Source: Ottelia alismoides (Eukaryota; Streptophyta; Magnoliopsida; Alismatales; Hydrocharitaceae). From it: a stretch of DNA of 64,000 nt. Under the pieces are notes generated by a model, which saw only the letters and a program-made list of their open reading frames with translations, had not been told where the DNA came from and searched no databases. Location: positions 310,001 through 374,000 of the forward strand of contig JAZKJV010000611.1 in the NCBI GenBank assembly GCA_037367405.1. The letters run 5' to 3'. Position 1 is the stretch's first letter. The number at the start of each line of letters is the position of its first letter. Shown in pieces: positions 59,693-64,000 of the stretch. Position numbers and translations under genes: made by a program.

Positions 59693-61294
59693 GCATGGCT
59701 TAGTAGTCACTTTTTGTTTTCGGTTTTTAGTTTCGCAGCTTTTTCGCAGCTTTTCTTTCTTTCACGGCTTTCCGCGGCTTTTTCATCTTCTTTTGTTTTC
59801 TTTTTTATTTTCTTTTATTTTATTTTTATTTGTTTTTATTTTATTTATTTATTTCCATTTTTATATATATTTCATTTTATTTCATTTTCTTTTATTATTA
59901 TAATAACGGTGGTCTGACGCATTTTCTTTCTATTTTTCTTGCAAGGGCCCGACGACCGAGGCGGCTTTCTTCGGAAAGCCGACGTAACTGCATGGATCGG
60001 AGGCGGCTCTCTTCTTTTTGGAGCTGTAGGAGAGCGCGAGAGGAATCAGGCAGAAGTGCTTGGGAGTGTAGTGTAGACTTAACCGTAGTTTAGCTTAGTT
60101 TTATTTCTAGTCAGATTATTATTATTGTAATAATACAGGGACCAGGACACTTTCAGACTTGTGGATTGTTGGGGTCTATTTCGCCGAGCACCGGTGTGCT
60201 CGGGGGACCCCATCGAGTTTTTCACTGGTTTTATTTTTACGGCTTTTTATTTTCTTTTATTTCCCGAGGATTTGGCCTTAGCTTAGGAATTTTTATTGAT
60301 CTGTCACGTAATTAATTAGGACCCCAGCCTAATTAGACTGCATGCTCCCATAGACCATTTAATTGGAACTGATTAACTAATTAATAAAGAAAAAGCTAAC
60401 CTAGTCACTCGAGGGGTCACGTGCTGCTAGAGGTCGTATACAACGCTGGCAAGATCCGTTGTGGCGGACACCGATCGACAACAGAGACCGGACCCCGACC
60501 CCTCCCGTTGACTCGTTAGCTCCCGTTCTTTTAGTATAAAAATTCCTCTTAAGGCCAATTTCTTCGTTGCATCATTTAGGTTAGATTTTATTTCTTGTCA
60601 TTCAGTTATGCGCGGATCATATTGCATGTAGACTGCTGGAGTCAGGTACGCATCTCTTACTCTGCATGCATCATTGATTTCTTCGCACATCGGCTTTTTC
60701 GTCTTCTCCCCCTGTTTTCTGGACTTAATACAATCAGGAGAATCGAAAAATTCATTAGGTGATTGATTTATCTGAAAAATACATAGAAAACAGAAAACCA
60801 TAAAATTGGGACTGTTAAAGCAAATTGGACCTAATAATCACATCACAAAAAATTGCAATGGGAGAGTAATCCCCACATTGGATGGTTTGATTGGGCGAGA
60901 GAGTGAATGTGCACACTCGGTAGAGCCACATATGACCCCTCTTCAGACTACTGCTTCTGGGCTAGTCGTTCTCCAATGAGGATCGCTCCGATCTCCAGTA
61001 AAGCGGGCCGCGATATCCTTAACAGAGCGAACCGATCGGGTAGCTGGTAAACAGTCCGCGACTTGTACTGGTTGGGAAAGATTTAGGTTAGGATCGGGAC
61101 AATCTACTGGGGGCGTTGGATTCCTAACAGCTCGCTAATCGCTCTGATAGATTGTCTTCTCACCAAAATAAAAAAGACAAGATAAAAGACCGAATTCTTA
61201 CGGCCATCAGCTCGCGTTGTGTTGGTGAATTTGGGGTTTTCTTGACCATCCTGTTTGCTTTCCAGATCCCATCCGCCTGACTCGCTAGATCAAG
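59693..61294 (+). other. Untranslated leader of element F
   Basis: Parallel to the A leader. T-rich tract 59740-59900, hairpin 1 at 60171-60211, hairpin 2 at 60455-60468, and the block 60955-61110. No supported frame. Confidence 0.7.
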
Positions 61295-62030
61295 ATGATG
61301 GTCGGAAGTCCCTTAGGCAGCCTCTGGTTGCACTGCTTACGAGCACTCCAGCCCGCTCATCTAGGTTGGTTCGCGAGACCGAGACCCTCTCTCCAAACCT
61401 GAGTTCGCTTCCATCCTGTTCCCCCCTACCACCTTTCTTCTGATATTTCTGAGGTGCCTGTTCAGAGAGAGCAGCAGTCAAATGATATTTTGGCATCTGA
61501 GCTTGGGTCTTTTGCCTTTGCAGAGACCATGGCCATCAGTGAGGACCGCACCAAGGGACCCAGAGCCAAGCAGACATTTGTTTTGGACCAAGGTGCGATC
61601 AACAACACCCTAATAGCTTCCTTGGAGATGATGTAGAGACAGATATGCGACCAGGGAGATTTCATGGTGGAGATGCGCCAGGAGATGGAGCAGATGAGAT
61701 TAGACCACGAGTAGCGCATACCCGGTGGAGGAGATATACCTCAGGGAGAGCAGCCAGAGCAGCCAGCTCAGCCAGCAGCAGGAGCCCGCCTGATGAGAGA
61801 GTTGCACAACCCTGGTGCAACTCTAACCCACAGATGGATCGTACTATCAGCCATAGCGGGAGACTTCAAGTTCCCACCACAGACCATTCAGTTGCTTCCC
61901 CGCTTTCACTGATTCACCACTGAGGAGCCACATCTTCATCTCCAGGAGTTTGAGATGATCTGCAGCACCATCCACGATCGTCAGGTGGACAAGGACACTA
62001 TCCGGATGATTGCTTTTCTGTTCTCCCTCG
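61295..62030 (+). pseudogene. Gag of element F, truncated
   Basis: The ATG at 61295 corresponds to 14202 of A, with an early frameshift. The second block from the ATG at 61529 (MAISEDRTKGPRAKQTF) is interrupted by a TAG at 61634-61636. The core begins near 61800 (an LTHRWIVLSAIAGDF-type frame, about 61826) and continues through HLHLQEFEMI (about 61930), to break off at 62030 where RT text starts. About three quarters of gag and all of the protease are absent. Confidence 0.8.
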
Positions 62031-62940
62031 TAGAAAGAAACCGAAGGTAATAAGCTAGAAAATTACAGATCTCCAAGGGATAAACATGTCATTGTCCTCG
62101 CATCATGTCTACTTGGAAGAAGGCAACTAGACATGCTGTGAATTCTGGCATCATTTGAACCCTAACCTCCAGGAGGTTGTTATGAAAGAAATCATGAAGT
62201 GGTGCGATGCAGGTTTCATCTATCCCATCTCTAATTAAAATGGGTAAGTGTGTTACATGAGATTCTGAAGAATTCAAGAATCACGATTATAACGAAAAAT
62301 AAAGGAGAGGATATTACAATCAGAGTACCTACTCCATGGCGTGTTTGTGTAGATTATTGACGCTTAAACCTGTCCACCCAGAAGGACCATTTTCCATTGC
62401 CCTTCATTAGCAAAATAGTTGAAAGACTTGCTGTGAAGGAATACTTCTATTTCTTATATGGGTACTCTTGATACAACTATTGCTCCTGAAGATCAAGAGA
62501 AAACTGCGTTCACCTACCCATTTGGGACTTATGCCTTCAGACGGATGCTGTTCGGATTGTGTAATTCCCTCTCTACATTCCAGAGATGTATGCTGGTCGT
62601 ATTCGTTGACATGGTGGGTAGTATTCTTGAGGCTTTTATTGATGATTTCTTGATCTACCGATATATCTTTGATACATGTTTGACCTATTTGGATCGAGTA
62701 CTTCAATGTTGTTGTAAAGTAAATTTAGTGCTCTCGTGGGAGAAGAGTCACTTCATGGTGATCTAAGGAATTGTGCTTGGCCACGTCATCTCTAAGAAAG
62801 GCATGGAGGTCGACCCGACCAAGGTGGAAGTAATCTCTAAGCTTGAAACACCTACAACACTAAAGCAAGTTAGGTCTTTTCTAGGGCATGTTGGTTTCTA
62901 CAGAAGATTCATTAAAGACTTCAGCAATTGCTTGTCCTTT
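62031..62940 (+). pseudogene. Reverse transcriptase of element F (C type)
   Basis: Closely follows C 30904-31683 and 41131-41260, without the D insertion. It keeps the same TGA after DY (62358-62360), the same odd text near 62230 (attaaaatgggtaag) and the same frameshift before LSFD (about 62925). The segment open from 62458 to 62766 contains IAPEDQEKTAFTYPFGTYAF and the intact FIDDF palm motif (about 62634-62648). Inactive because of shared stops. Confidence 0.88.
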
Positions 62941-63660
62941 GACTGAGCTTCTAGGCAAGGGGACTGATTTTATTATTGATGACAAAGTTCTCCATGCTTT
63001 AATCATATGAAAGATCTGATTACTCAAACACATGTCCTACAGCCACTGGATTGGTCTCTTCCATTCAAGAGTATGACATATGCTTCTGATTATGTTATTG
63101 GGACTGTTTTAGGGCATAGATAGGGTGGATTACCATTTGTGATTCATTATGTTAGCAGAAAACTAGATGGTGCCTAGAAAAATTACACAGTTATAGACAA
63201 AGAGCTGGTAGCAGTCGTGTTTGCACAAGAGAAGTTCAGATCTCATCTAATTGGATCCAAGGTCATTGTTAACACTGATCATTCTATCATCCTATCCTTA
63301 CAGAGCAAGAAGGATGCTAAGTCACGATTACTTTGGTGGATCCTTCTACTCCATGAGTTTGATTTAGAAATACATGATAAGCCTAAATTAAAAAATATTG
63401 TCGCAGATCATCTTTACAGAATCACTAAATTAGGTACTCTTGATCAAGCCATTATACTAATCACCAAAACTTTCCTAGATGAGGTGATTTTGTCTATAAC
63501 CTTACTCCCAAGGTATACCAATTTTGTCAAATATCTTGTCTCCAAGAAAGTTCTGCAAGATTGGTCGAAATTAAAAGTTGACAAATCCTTGTCTGAGATC
63601 CATTTTCACCTGTGGGAGGGCCCATACTTATTCTTGAGGGTGCATATTGCATCTGGATAA
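62941..63660 (+). pseudogene. RNase H of element F
   Basis: A TAG at 63121-63123 is shared with C. The open segment 63217-63660 holds EKFRSHLIGSKVIVNTDHSI and NIVADHLYRI, followed by the integrase linker (YTNFVKYLVSKK). Unlike C, the RNase H end and the linker are undisturbed. The DKELVAVVF stretch precedes the open segment. Confidence 0.85.
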
Positions 63661-64000
63661 GGTGCATTCCTAGGGAGGAGTACACAAGTGTCATAGAGCA
63701 TTATCACAAGATAGAATCTGGAGGACACCATTCTGGGAAGCGTGCGACATCAAAAGTTCTTCAATGCATCCTTTGGTGGTCGATTCTTTTTAAGGATGCT
63801 ACTGAATATGTTAAAGGTTGTACTGACAGCTAGAAGGTGGGCGGCACCATTAGTTCTAAGGATACCATGCCTCTAAAGTATATTCAAATATCAGATGTCT
63901 TTTGTGCATGGGGTATCGACTTCATGGGACCATTTCCGAACAGTCAGGGATTTGAGTACATCCTAATAGCCGTAGATTATGTTAGTCGTTAGGTGGAGGC
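63661..64000 (+). pseudogene. Integrase of element F, start only
   Basis: Zinc-binding part HYHKIESGGHHSGKR (about 63701) and CTDS with TAG at 63831-63833, as in C. The core starts with [16 protein letters not shown] (about 63912) and the sequence ends in the following strand at the window edge. Confidence 0.85.

Larger units (their letters stand above)
56345..64000 (+). mobile_element. Element F: chimeric Athila-like element, cut by the window end
   Basis: 5' LTR 56345-59671, PBS, leader and the first part of gag follow element A; at 62031 the sequence switches to RT text that closely follows element C (30904 onward) through RNase H and into integrase at the window edge. The rest of gag and the whole protease are missing. 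The five bases before the LTR are GATCT; the other end is out of view. It is either a recombinant copy or two elements joined by deletion. Confidence 0.8.

Noticed and set aside
59714..59917. Phe-rich hydrophobic frames in the F leader (similar at 12690-12840 in A)
   Set aside because: They are translations of a T-rich tract just after the PBS, have no consistent start and are not aligned between A and F.
1..64000. tRNA or rRNA genes and CRISPR arrays
   Set aside because: The only tRNA-like text is the 18-base primer-binding sites; no cloverleaf, rRNA block or regular spacer array was seen.

Overview
The window is plant nuclear DNA, almost certainly from a flowering plant, and is dominated by nested Ty3/gypsy LTR retrotransposons of the Athila type. 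The evidence is: LTRs of about 3.3-3.8 kb that begin TGATGA and end TCATCA, primer-binding sites complementary to the 3' end of plant tRNA-Asp, gag-protease-RT-RNase H-integrase order, and polypurine tracts next to the 3' LTRs. I cannot name the species. No tRNA, rRNA, CRISPR or bacterial-type operon was seen. Every retrotransposon coding region here is broken by stops, frameshifts or deletions.

Layout. Element B (about 1-7773, resuming 28212-29430): end of a 5' LTR, PBS, leader, then decayed gag, protease, RT, RNase H and integrase. B is interrupted at 7774 by a minus-strand solo LTR (7774-9287 plus 26366-28211, flanked by CATTC target duplications). That solo LTR is interrupted by a complete 17-kb plus-strand element A (9288-26365). 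After 29430 a second, related element C follows (protease, RT, RNase H, integrase and 3' LTR; 29430-31686, then 41131-46553, then about 50334-50925). C is interrupted in its RT by element D (31687-41130), which has two full LTRs but almost no interior, and in its 3' LTR by solo LTR E (46554-50328). From about 50926 to 56344 there is a non-retrotransposon island with one host gene, a secreted glycine-rich protein (52016-53947, with one in-frame TAA), a fold-back/MITE-like element and a GT microsatellite. Element F begins at 56345: its LTR, leader and gag resemble A, but at 62031 it switches to a C-type pol that runs off the window.

The most interesting material is in retrotransposon non-coding parts: two leader RNA hairpins with compensatory changes between elements A, F and B; a series of polypurine-tract-like stem-loops between integrase and the 3' LTR; a conserved antisense open frame in the same spacer; a U3 cruciform holding paired TTGACC boxes; and a conserved LTR hairpin beside an AATAAA. 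The elements date one another by nesting: B and C are older than what they contain, and A and D are younger insertions. Coordinates of LTR ends are read from terminal motifs and target duplications; domain limits inside decayed pol are approximate. All comparisons were made by eye.
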